Source: Diplonema papillatum (taxonomy: Eukaryota > Euglenozoa > Diplonemea > Diplonemida > Diplonemidae). Taken from it: a DNA stretch of 64,000 bases. Of this stretch, positions 10,979 through 20,018 are shown piece after piece. The stretch lies in the NCBI GenBank assembly GCA_030068145.1, contig JAPJBO010000564.1:1-64000 (forward strand), in the 5' to 3' direction. Under the pieces are notes generated by a model. It made no database searches, was not told where the DNA came from, and worked only from the letters and a program-made list of their open reading frames with translations. A program made the position numbers and the translations under genes. The first letter of the stretch is position 1. Each line of letters begins with the position of its first letter.

Positions 10979-11019
10979 TCGGTAAACAATGTTTACCAAA
11001 ATGTTTTTTACACCTTCCC
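10979..11019 (-). repeat. Right 41-bp terminal inverted repeat
   Basis: The partner of 5639-5679. The flank immediately outside is the start of an (ACACAAT)n array. Confidence 0.9.
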
Positions 11020-11116
11020 ATACACAATACACAATACACAATACACAATACACAATACACAATACACAATACACAATACACAATACACAATACACAATAC
11101 ACAATACACAATACAC
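11020..11116. repeat. (ACACAAT)n heptamer array, short copy
   Basis: About 14 uninterrupted heptamers. It is followed by a partial copy of the 3' end of the CDP-diacylglycerol synthase gene, exactly as the large array is at 13081. Confidence 0.95.
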
Positions 11117-11372
11117 ATCTCGCGTCGCACATTTGGCATCATCAAATGAAATGCGCACCTCCTCGGAAAGCTGCCTTCCCAACTGGTTGTACAACAGGAC
11201 CTGGTCTGCAGGGTCCATGCGAGAGAAACAATACGAGAACATCGACGTCGCGGCGCAGATGCCACCCTTCTCGAGCACGAAGTTCGAGACGTAGCAGTAC
11301 ACGAACAGCGGCATCAGGATCTGGCAGTCCATCCTGTCCACGACGCCTCCGTGCCCGGGGATCAGGTCCCCG
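11117..11372 (-). pseudogene. Partial copy of the CDP-diacylglycerol synthase 3' end
   Basis: The segment matches 13082-13337 with very few differences and covers the last 75-80 codons plus the 24-bp flank. One base is missing at the stop-codon region compared with the gene (CATCAAATG against CATCAAAATG), so the frame does not stop there. The similarity ends abruptly at GGTCCCCG. The copy has no promoter or N-terminal part and cannot encode the enzyme. Confidence 0.9.
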
Positions 11373-11432
11373 TACACATCGCACTCAATATTACACAATA
11401 CACATTGCATATTGCAATTTACACATTACACT

Positions 11433-13081
11433 TACAATACACAATACACAATACACAATACACAATACACAATACACAATACACAATACACAATACACAA
11501 TACACAATACACAATACACAATACACAATACACAATACACAATACACAATACACAATACACAATACACAATACACAATACACAATACACAATACACAATA
11601 CACAATACACAATACACAATACACAATACACAATACACAATACACAATACACAATACACAATACACAATACACAATACACAATACACAATACACAATACA
11701 CAATACACAATACACAATACACAATACACAATACACAATACACAATACACAATACACAATACACAATACACAATACACAATACACAATACACAATACACA
11801 ATACACAATACACAATACACAATACACAATACACAATACACAATACACAATACACAATACACAATACACAATACACAATACACAATACACAATACACAAT
11901 ACACAATACACAATACACAATACACAATACACAATACACAATACACAATACACAATACACAATACACAATACACAATACACAATACACAATACACAATAC
12001 ACAATACACAATACACAATACACAATACACAATACACAATACACAATACACAATACACAATACACAATACACAATACACAATACACAATACACAATACAC
12101 AATACACAATACACAATACACAATACACAATACACAATACACAATACACAATACACAATACACAATACACAATACACAATACACAATACACAATACACAA
12201 TACACAATACACAATACACAATACACAATACACAATACACAATACACAATACACAATACACAATACACAATACACAATACACAATACACAATACACAATA
12301 CACAATACACAATACACAATACACAATACACAATACACAATACACAATACACAATACACAATACACAATACACAATACACAATACACAATACACAATACA
12401 CAATACACAATACACAATACACAATACACAATACACAATACACAATACACAATACACAATACACAATACACAATACACAATACACAATACACAATACACA
12501 ATACACAATACACAATACACAATACACAATACACAATACACAATACACAATACACAATACACAATACACAATACACAATACACAATACACAATACACAAT
12601 ACACAATACACAATACACAATACACAATACACAATACACAATACACAATACACAATACACAATACACAATACACAATACACAATACACAATACACAATAC
12701 ACAATACACAATACACAATACACAATACACAATACACAATACACAATACACAATACACAATACACAATACACAATACACAATACACAATACACAATACAC
12801 AATACACAATACACAATACACAATACACAATACACAATACACAATACACAATACACAATACACAATACACAATACACAATACACAATACACAATACACAA
12901 TACACAATACACAATACACAATACACAATACACAATACACAATACACAATACACAATACACAATACACAATACACAATACACAATACACAATACACAATA
13001 CACAATACACAATACACAATACACAATACACAATACACAATACACAATACACAATACACAATACACAATACACAATACACA
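11433..13081. repeat. (ACACAAT)n heptamer array, about 235 units
   Basis: Some 1.65 kb of apparently uninterrupted ACACAAT. The outer edge (about 11388-11432) has imperfect units. The heptamer has no stop in any frame on either strand, which produces very long spurious reading frames. The array ends 24 bp beyond the stop codon of the minus-strand CDP-diacylglycerol synthase, so a transcript reading through would carry a (UGUAUUG)n 3' untranslated region. The unit is not a known telomere repeat. Confidence 0.95.
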
Positions 13082-13105
13082 TCACGCGTCGCACATTTGG
13101 CATCA

Positions 13106-14479
13106 TCAAAATGAAATGCGCACCTCCTCGGAAAGCTGCCTTCCCAACTGGTTGTACAACAGGACCTGGTCTGCAGGGTCCATGCGAGAGAAACAATACG
13201 AGAACATCGACGTCGCGGCGCAGATGCCACCCTTCTCGAGCACGAAGTTCGAGACGTAGCAGTACACGAACAGCGCCATCAGGATCTGGCAGTCCATCCT
13301 GTCCACGACGCCTCCGTGCCCGGGGATCAGGTCCCCGAAGTCCTTCAGGTTGAAGGCCCGCTTCAGCCCGGACGCGAAGAACCCGCCGAACGGCGCGCCG
13401 AGGCTCGCGAACGCTGCGAACGCGATGCCGTGCAGCTGCACCGGCTTCACCATGAAAGCCTCGCCGAGGTACCCCTGCAGAAACTCGGGGACTGCGTAAG
13501 ACTGCAGGAGGAACGTCGAACTGACCTCGCAATCGATCGGCTGCAGGAAGTGCACCTTCGGGCAGACGAACCGCTTGCTGCTGGAGAGGAAGTCCGAGAA
13601 CCAAAAAGCCCACAGCGTCGTGAAGAACCACGCGCCGAGGAACCCCTCCCAGGTTTTCTTCGGCGAGAGCGTCGGGATGAGGGGCACTTTGCCGAACAGC
13701 TTGCCACATGCGAATGCCCAGGAGTCGTTGTTGATGACGCATGATACCGGGAGAGTGAACCAAAGCATGGCCTCCATCATCGTGAAGTAGAAGAGCGACG
13801 ACATCAGCGAGAAGGCGAAGAGTCCCATGTGGAGCCACCCGAACTGGCTGAACTGGTACCGGAAAAAGACCTGCTTGAGGGGCCGCTGGTGACCGCTGGG
13901 CTTCTTCGACTCGCCCACCCTCGTGATGCGGAGCTTCCCGATCACGCTCTTCAACGGCTCCATCGGCTTCAGGCTCAGCACGAACGCGATCAGCCCCACC
14001 ATGTAGAAGCAGAAGGCCGCGAAGGTCAGGTGCTTGAGGTACTGTTCCAAGAACGGCCAGGTTTTCACCAGCGGCACGCGGAGCGCGGTTGCGATGGTAA
14101 ACGCGCAGCAGACGAAGAACATGAACCACGGGAGGTTGTGGAAGCCGGGCAATTCGTTTTCGATGTTTTTCTTCTGGCTGATGCGCATGACCTCGCGGAA
14201 CATCAGGATCTGGCACGTGAACACCAAAACGATGCCGAGGGTCTGCCCCACGTGCTGCGTCAGGACGAACATCACGCCCGTCAGGACTGTGAACACAGTC
14301 CGCATCAACAAGTCGCTGCCGCTCTTCTTCTTCTGCGGCGCGGGGCTCGTCGAACTCGACATCGACTCGCCCGGCCCCAAAAAGTCGCTGTCGCAGTCGC
14401 TGGAGCTCGTTCGCAGCGCGCCGTCGTCGCTGATGTACGGCTGCTGCTCCTCCGCGGAGCCAGGCTTCCGGTTGAGCAT
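13106..14479 (-). CDS. CDP-diacylglycerol synthase (phosphatidate cytidylyltransferase)
   Basis: The enzyme makes CDP-diacylglycerol from phosphatidate and CTP, the precursor of phosphatidylinositol, phosphatidylglycerol and cardiolipin; it is an integral membrane protein, usually in the ER. The frame gives 457 residues, the usual size for eukaryotic Cds1. After a polar N-terminus of about 70 residues come several hydrophobic segments. The family signature lies at about residues 368-394: SGLKRAF, then KDFGDLIPGHGGVVDRMD with its conserved acidic and basic residues. NNDSWAFACGKLFG and LSPKKTWEGF, typical of the eukaryotic branch, lie further upstream. I chose the ATG at 14479 as the first ATG; the frame is open slightly further upstream without one. 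There is no sign of introns. The stop is 24 bp from the heptamer array. Partial copies of both gene ends lie on either side. Confidence 0.95.
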   Translation of the reverse strand: MLNRKPGSAEEQQPYISDDGALRTSSSDCDSDFLGPGESMSSSTSPAPQKKKSGSDLLMRTVFTVLTGVMFVLTQHVGQTLGIVLVFTCQILMFREVMRISQKKNIENELPGFHNLPWFMFFVCCAFTIATALRVPLVKTWPFLEQYLKHLTFAAFCFYMVGLIAFVLSLKPMEPLKSVIGKLRITRVGESKKPSGHQRPLKQVFFRYQFSQFGWLHMGLFAFSLMSSLFYFTMMEAMLWFTLPVSCVINNDSWAFACGKLFGKVPLIPTLSPKKTWEGFLGAWFFTTLWAFWFSDFLSSSKRFVCPKVHFLQPIDCEVSSTFLLQSYAVPEFLQGYLGEAFMVKPVQLHGIAFAAFASLGAPFGGFFASGLKRAFNLKDFGDLIPGHGGVVDRMDCQILMALFVYCYVSNFVLEKGGICAATSMFSYCFSRMDPADQVLLYNQLGRQLSEEVRISF

Positions 14480-14880
14480 CGCTCCTACCCCCCCACCTTT
14501 CCTTCTCCCTGCCTGACCCACAGTTGTGTTCTTCGTGGCTATAAAGGATTGGCAGATTTCTTCTTTAGCCCTAAGGTATTTTCGACTTTCTCTTATATCC
14601 TAACTAGGAAACTAAGGGAAAATAGCTAGGGATATAAGAGAAAACAACTAGGGATGTAAGAGAACCTATTAGGGATATTCTCTTATCTCTTATTCCCTAA
14701 TGCCATTCCCTTATATCCCTAATTAGGGATATAAGGGAAACCCTTTTCAACCCTAGGGATATAAGGTATTTACACCTAAAGGATTTGCCGAAATTCGTGG
14801 CTATAAAGGATTTGCCGAGAATGACCGCAAAAAGTAAGGGGCCCAGTCGTGAAAAAGAAGTACGTGCGCTCGGCTAAAGG
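14480..14880 (-). promoter_or_regulatory. Upstream region of CDP-diacylglycerol synthase with iterated TAGGGATATAAG motif
   Basis: The region directly 5' of the start carries many copies of (C)TAGGGATATAAG on both strands between about 14590 and 14770, including a perfect 34-bp palindrome at 14706-14739. It is copied in tandem at 15026-15425. It probably includes the promoter, but the motif lies within a 262-bp segment missing from the third copy of the tandem block, so it may be an insertion and not an ancestral regulatory array. Confidence 0.5.
14551..14812. mobile_element. 262-bp insertion-like segment, filled site 1
   Basis: CGTGGCTATAAAGGATT occurs at 14534-14550 and again at 14796-14812. 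The third tandem copy of this region (15625-15641) has it only once and lacks the 262 bp. This is either an insertion flanked by a 17-bp or longer duplication, or a deletion between direct repeats in copy 3. The segment is non-coding and rich in palindromes, like a MITE. Confidence 0.5.
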
Positions 14881-14882
14881 CC

Positions 14883-15428
14883 AGCGCGGGGCTCGTCGAA
14901 CTCGACATCGACTTGCCGGCCCCAAAAAGTCGCTGTCGCAGTCGCTGGAGCTCGTTCGCAGCGCGCCGTCGTCGCTGATGTACGGCTGCTGCTCCTCCGC
15001 GGAGCCAGGCTTCCGGTTGAGCATCGCTCCTACCCCCCCACCTTTCCTTCTCCCTGCCTGACCCACAGTTGTGTTCTTCGTGGCTATAAAGGATTGGCAG
15101 ATTTCTTCTTTAGCCCTAAGGTATTTTCGACTTTCTCTTATATCCTAACTAGGGAATTAAGGGAAAATAGCTAGGGATATAAGAGAAAACAACTAGGGAT
15201 GTAAGAGAACCTATTAGGGATATTCTCTTATCTCTTATTCCCTAATGCCATTCCCTTATATCCCTAATTAGGGATATAAGGGAAACCCTTTTCAACCCTA
15301 GGGATATAAGGTATTTACACCTAAAGGATTTGCCGAAATTCGTGGCTATAAAGGATTTGCCGAGAATGACCGCAAAAAGTAAGGGGCCCAGTCGTGAAAA
15401 AGAAGTACGTGCGCTCGGCTAATGGCCA
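14883..15428 (-). pseudogene. Tandem copy 2 of the gene 5' end and promoter
   Basis: The first 45-50 codons of the CDP-diacylglycerol synthase and its upstream region are repeated with a 546-bp offset (gene 14341 corresponds to 14887). The short N-terminal frame joins unrelated sequence downstream. It retains the palindromic insert, with its 34-bp palindrome at 15251-15284. It cannot encode the enzyme, but could act as an extra promoter. Confidence 0.9.
15096..15357. mobile_element. 262-bp insertion-like segment, filled site 2
   Basis: The same segment as 14551-14812, flanked by the same 17-bp repeats at 15079-15095 and 15341-15357. Confidence 0.5.
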
Positions 15429-15690
15429 GCGCGGGGCTCGTCGAACTCGACATCGACTCGCCCGGCCCCAAAAAGTCGCTGTCGCAGTCGCTGGAGCTCG
15501 TTCGCAGCGCGCCGTCGTCGCTGATGTACGGCTGCTGCTCCTCCGCTGAGCCAGGCTTCCGGTTGAGCATAGCTCCTACCCCCCCACCTTTCCTTCTCCC
15601 TGCCTGACCCACAGTTGTGTTCTTCGTGGCTATAAAGGATTTGCCGAAGAATGACCGCAAAAAGTAAGGGCCCCAGTCGTGAAAAAAGAA
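15429..15690 (-). pseudogene. Tandem copy 3 of the gene 5' end, empty site
   Basis: The third copy lies at a 545-bp offset from copy 2 and has the N-terminal codons, the upstream sequence and a single CGTGGCTATAAAGGATT at 15625-15641. It lacks the 262-bp palindromic segment. Confidence 0.9.
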
Positions 15691-15833
15691 GTACACAAAT
15701 AAACAACTGTAAAAAGAAAATGACGTAAAATGACGAGCCCGCCACAATAATGTGCCCTGGACAAACTTTCATCTGGGTTGCGGGCGTGAGAACATGGGGG
15801 TGCTTGTTCTAGACTGTCTCTCGATGCTTGTCT

Positions 15834-16012
15834 TCGCATGACCTCGCGGAACATCAGGATCTAGCACGTGAACACGAAAACGATGCCGAGGGTCTGCCCC
15901 ACGTGCTGCGTCAGGACGAACATCACGCCCGTCAGGACTGTGAACACAGTCCGCATCAACAAGTCGCTGCCGCTCTTCTTCTTCTGCGGCGCGGGGCTCG
16001 TCGAACTCGAGG
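15834..16012 (-). pseudogene. Further fragment of the CDP-diacylglycerol synthase gene
   Basis: The segment matches the gene from about 14182 to 14360, including the first membrane segments, with few changes. It breaks off in the N-terminal region. A smaller fragment of about 50 bp from the N-terminal region (CTGTCGCAGTCGCT.GAGCTC) lies at about 16527-16576. Confidence 0.85.
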
Positions 16013-17049
16013 ACTAGACTCTGTCGCAGTCGCTGGGCAGCAGGACACTTCGTCCAGGTGGGTAGCGTCACCTCCCCGATGCGAGCTGATTGCGGGTTGG
16101 ATACGGGACTGCACCTTCGTACCACCGACACCCTCTCTGGGTGCTTCCAGGTAACGTCAATCGGGGGCTTGAAAGATGATGATTAACCACTTAAGGACGG
16201 AGGGGGGCAGGGTTAGTTTGGGGAAAGGGGTGGCTCTATGGCGAATCTCAGGTATCCGTTGGAGCTTCGGAGCAGGATTTCTGCCCGGGTGAAGGACGCA
16301 TTTCAAAGATGTCGGATCTTTCCGATACAGCAAACAGCGACCACTTTCGACCATTATTTTGCCTCTCGCCCGCGAACGTGACACCCGCGAACTTTCGTGA
16401 GTTAACTACCACTACAGTGGTGGTTCGTCCGGAAGTTAATATCAACAGCGCGCACCACGCGGCGTTGACTGTGGCTGGTCTTCGTAAGGGATGCCTTGAT
16501 GTTACTTTGATCAAACCTAACTAATCTGGAACTGTCGCAGTCGCTTGAGCTCGTTCGCAGCGCGCCGCCGTCGCTAAATCGTGTCCGTGGGACGCACATG
16601 GAAAGGTAGCCTTTTTTTTTTTTTTTTTTTGGTCACGAATAATAGGCGAAAGCAACCCGGTAATTTCTTCTTTTTTTGGGCGGGTGAGTGGAGTCCAGCT
16701 CTAGAGAAAACTGAAGCCCGGATAAAGAATAAAAGCGCTTGAAAGAAAACAGAGGAAGTGAAAGCACAAGGTTTTACGAATAGTTAAGTACTCGGCAACG
16801 ACACGGTATCGGGGGACGCCGTGCCAATGACCAACCAGGCCAATAACCATGCCAATGACTAAAACCGGCTGCACGGGATGTCGTTCCTTTGCTTGTGCGT
16901 ACGCGTGCAGTTCCTGTTTTGATAGATACACCACACTACGCTGCCAACTGTCGTTTTCAATATTGACAAATGTGTTTGCTAAAGAGGGGGCGACGTGTGA
17001 TCAAGCCGTTAACCATGGGGGTGCCCTGTGACACGCACAGGTATTTTTT
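16013..17049. other. No recognisable gene
   Basis: Apart from the 50-bp gene fragment near 16550 and a T-run at about 16611-16630, I see only short frames without recognisable domains. ACCACTACAGTGGTGGT near 16407 is a short inverted repeat. Confidence 0.5.
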
Positions 17050-17190
17050 TGCGTTTATTGTGGTTTAGCGATTCGGTGTTTTAGGGTCTCCGGTTGACCA
17101 TTGAGGCTGTGAGGCGGATAGTATGAGGGTAGTAGGTATGATTATACACTTTAACTACGGCTAGCCAAGTTTGTAAGTGTTGCGACCGAC
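17050..17190 (+). repeat. Dispersed repeat family R1, copy 1
   Basis: This segment starts at GCGTTTATTGTGG and includes CTCCGGTTGACCATTGA and a CTTTAACTA.GGCT.GCCAA stretch. It recurs at 28519-28662 with moderate divergence. No coding potential is conserved. Confidence 0.8.
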
Positions 17191-18127
17191 ACCAAGAATA
17201 ATTTTAGTTGGATTTTATGGATTAACTACGTGTGGAAAGAGTGACTGTTGGCACTCTGTTGAGTTCCCTCGTAGCACGAGTAAGGGCTGGCACGGAAGGA
17301 TACGTACTTCAGAATGGAGCGGCCGCCGTGAGCACAGCCCGCCAGCGAATGGCTGGCATAGGGGATGCAGCGGCTGCGGCAAGCGTGACGTGTACTCTCC
17401 AAAAGAAAAACAAAGGAAATAAGCCGAAGCAGAAGAAGAGAAAGAGGCGAACGGAGGGGCGCGACAAGAACACTCATGCAGGGAGGGGTGGCATGACGGC
17501 GCCACCCCGGCAACGCGCATTCGCTGGCTTGCGCTTGGTCGGGATGTTACACCGGAAAGGCACTATGGCGACATGGTGAGGTGAGTGTGCTTGTGGCCCG
17601 AACGGTCGCTTGCAGACAAGCAGAGGTTAGGCGGGGTCGGAACTGGGGAACTTTTTTTTTTATTGTTGGTGACCTCTGTGCGCGCGAACAGCCGGCTTGC
17701 CGGCTGATTAAAATTCGAGCCCTTTTTTACCGGCAGACTCGCACAAAATCAGCCCGGTTTTCAACAGTGTAAGCTTTGGCTATGCCGCTCAATCAGCTTG
17801 ATGCACCGGCTGTTGTCGTAAACCCTTTCTGATCGGCAGACCTTCCAAAATATCAGCCGGCTGATTATCAGCCGGTCAGTTTTTCAAGAACTTTTTTTCC
17901 GGCTGAAATCAGCCGCGCGAACACTGGGTGTGACCGGGTCCAGGGGTTAAGTTAGGTAAGGGTAGGTAAAGCTCTATTCCCGGGTTTCTCGGTTGTTGCC
18001 TTGAGATCCGCTAGCTCTCCCAGTGCAGCATGGCGGTGCGGCACGAACAGGCACACTGGAGCAGTGCAGAGAAGGTGTACGAGCCCAGTTCCGAGCTGGG
18101 GCGAATCTCACTTTTTTTAGAGTGCAA
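17191..18127. other. Non-coding region with a cluster of CAGCCGGCTGA palindromes
   Basis: A 115-codon frame at 17232-17579 is basic and Ala-rich without a recognisable domain. Between 17688 and 17918 the motif CAGCCGGCTGA or half of it (CCGGCTGA, ATCAGCCGG) occurs about six times. It may be a transposon end or a binding cluster; nothing identifies it. Confidence 0.4.
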
Positions 18128-18129
18128 GT

Positions 18130-18250
18130 GTTTTTTTTTTTTTTTTTTTTTTTTTTTGTTAACAATGTATTGATGAGTACTGAAATCAGTAGTTGGCAGC
18201 GTACCACATGAAACTTACCAAAAGCAGGTGAGTTCCGCTGCTGGTGCGCA
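18130..18250. repeat. Dispersed repeat family R2, copy 1, with T-run
   Basis: A T-run of about 28 bases is followed by GTTAACAATG and AGTAGTTGGCAGCGTAC.ACATGAAACTTACCAAA. The second part recurs at 31436-31490, and the T-run plus GTCAACAATG at 29568-29612. The long T-run could be the reverse-strand poly(A) of a retroposed sequence. Confidence 0.65.
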
Positions 18251-18682
18251 TAAACAATTTTTCCACAACCGGTTTCAGCCCGAAATCTGGTGTCGAGAAC
18301 CCGGGAAACCCCCGGCCTTAACTTAACCCCTGGCGGCCGTCCTCTTCTTGGGCCCTCTTTTCCGTTTCACTTTTTCTTTTCATTTTTTTAGTGATGACCG
18401 GAACGCGCTTCCTTCGGCTTCTCGGCGTCCTTGGGGTAGTGCCCGCCCCACCTGTGTGTGTGTGTGTGATGATGAGTATTGAAGGAGGGGTAATCTTAGT
18501 TCGATGATTAGACAGAACACTGCCTCTCGTGCAAGGTTGGTGTCTTCAGCTAAAAAGAGAAAACGGGTTATTATCTTGGGGTGCGATTCTCGAAGCCGGT
18601 GAGCTTCCCTGCAACTCATGAAGCCTGTCCACCATGTTTATAGCAGCCTGTCCACCGGTGTTGAAGCATGTTAACAGCAGCC

Positions 18683-19308
18683 TACCCACGCTACCTACCC
18701 ACCGTGTACCTACGCTTCCAACCCACCGTGTACCTACGCTACCAACCCACCGTGTACCTACGCTACCAACCCACCGTGTACCCACGCTACCAACCCACCG
18801 TGTACCTACGCTACCAACCCACCGTGTACCTACGCTACCAACCCACCGTGTACCTACGCTACCAACCCACCGTGTACCTACGCTACCAACCCACCGTGTA
18901 CCTACGCTACCAACCCACCGTGTACCTACGCTACCAACCCACCGTGTACCTACGCTACCAACCCACCGTGTACCTACGCTACCAACCCACCGTGTACCTA
19001 CGCTACCAACCCACCGTGTACCCACGCTACCAACCCACCGTGTACCTACGCTACCAACCCACCGTGTACCTACGCTACCAACCCACCGTGTACCCACGCT
19101 ACCAACCCACCGTGTACCCACGCTACCAACCCACCGTGTACCTACGCTACCAACCCACCGTGTACCTACGCTACCAACCCACCGTGTACCCACGCTACCA
19201 ACCCACCGTGTACCTACGCTACCAACCCACCGTGTACCCACGCTACCAACCCACCGTGTACCTACGCTACCAACCCACCGTGTACCTACGCTACCAACCC
19301 GCCGTGTA
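18683..19308. repeat. 24-bp minisatellite, block A (about 26 units)
   Basis: The unit is TACCYACGCTACCAACCCAC plus CGTG. Because 24 is a multiple of three, the array stays open in several frames on both strands (octapeptide repeats), which is not evidence of coding. It continues after the retrotransposon at 23394, so it was one array before the insertion. Confidence 0.95.
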
Positions 19309-19390
19309 TTACGATTCATCGTGGGAATGTTTCAGCGTAACGACCAAACAGCAGGTCATTGGGGTTTTAGCAACACAAAGTCTAAAATTC
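19309..19390 (+). repeat. Split direct repeat A1
   Basis: 82 bp, identical to A2 at 23001-23082. It forms the left edge of the element against the minisatellite. Confidence 0.95.
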
Positions 19391-19397
19391 AGAGTAC

Positions 19398-19784
19398 GTG
19401 GCGGGCAACGTCTCAGCGCCGGGAGGGGCAGCGCTGAAAGGTGCCTTCGAGAGGCTCAGGACGTGGATCTTGGGCGTAGCCGCCGGTTCAGCGGGTTGGA
19501 CGGCGAACGAGGAGTTGGTGCGGCTCGGGAACGAGCTTTTGTTGGAAGTCCGCCTGCACCACGGGTGGTGCGTCGAGAAGGTGCCCCGCGGCAGGATGCT
19601 GCGGGAGATGGAGACCGCGGCCGAGGACGTTCTTGATCGGACGATGGCGAAGGTCAAGGGTGACATGGAGAAGGAGCGGAGCCGCACGGCAAAGTGGGAC
19701 GCCGCCCCGAGGAGGTACAAGGGTGGAAAGGGTGGCAAGAACTGGTCTTATGCACGGGGAAACGGTATGCCCGGGGGAAAGTGA
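19398..19784 (+). CDS. Small gag-like first frame of the retrotransposon
   Basis: 128 codons starting 8 bp after A1. The product is charged, predicted mostly helical, and ends in a Lys/Gly/Arg-rich tail, as nucleic-acid-binding gag-like proteins often do. No sequence family is recognised; the role is inferred from position and composition. Confidence 0.55.
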   Translation: MAGNVSAPGGAALKGAFERLRTWILGVAAGSAGWTANEELVRLGNELLLEVRLHHGWCVEKVPRGRMLREMETAAEDVLDRTMAKVKGDMEKERSRTAKWDAAPRRYKGGKGGKNWSYARGNGMPGGK

Positions 19785-20018
19785 CTGGCGTCCTTCCGGC
19801 AGACAGACGGGGCGTTACCCGCGGGGCCAGTTATCCATCCCATTCCCTCCCCGATCAATTTTCAAACCCCAACCGCGACATCTTCCCATCGCGCGTTTCC
19901 GGACGCGCAGCCAGTTCTCCGTCGGTCGATCCTCGCGTCCGGCATCCTCCCTCTTCCCGGGTTTCGAAGGGTCTCTCTCGAGGAGGAGACCGAGTCAGTC
20001 CTAGCAGCCGTCAGGAGC

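Larger units (their letters stand above)
5639..11019. mobile_element. Foldback-like element: 41-bp terminal inverted repeats around inverted 31-bp satellite arms
   Basis: Positions 5639-5679 and 10979-11019 are reverse complements at 40 of 41 positions, starting GGGAAGGTGTAAAAAACAT. Each end contains the small palindrome GGTAAACA.TGTTTACC, and a G-run followed by TCGGTAAACA lies beside both ends. Inside, one 31-bp satellite runs in one orientation at 5921-7006 and in the opposite orientation at 8261-10778, with a non-satellite centre. Foldback (FB/Galileo-type) DNA transposons have long inverted arms made of short tandem repeats, so the architecture fits. No transposase is visible and no clear target-site duplication flanks it (left TTA, right ATA). 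It would be a non-autonomous element or a structural look-alike. Confidence 0.55.

Noticed and set aside
11117-11410. A second CDP-diacylglycerol synthase gene
   Set aside because: Only the last 75-80 codons are present and similarity ends abruptly; it is a partial copy.
11433-13081. Telomeric or interstitial telomere repeat
   Set aside because: ACACAAT is not a known telomere unit (TTAGGG, TTTAGGG and relatives), and no subtelomeric structure is recognisable.
10930-14216. Reading frames of 500-940 codons on both strands across the heptamer arrays
   Set aside because: (ACACAAT)n has no stop in any frame, so the length is a by-product of the repeat. The only real gene overlapped is the minus-strand CDP-diacylglycerol synthase.
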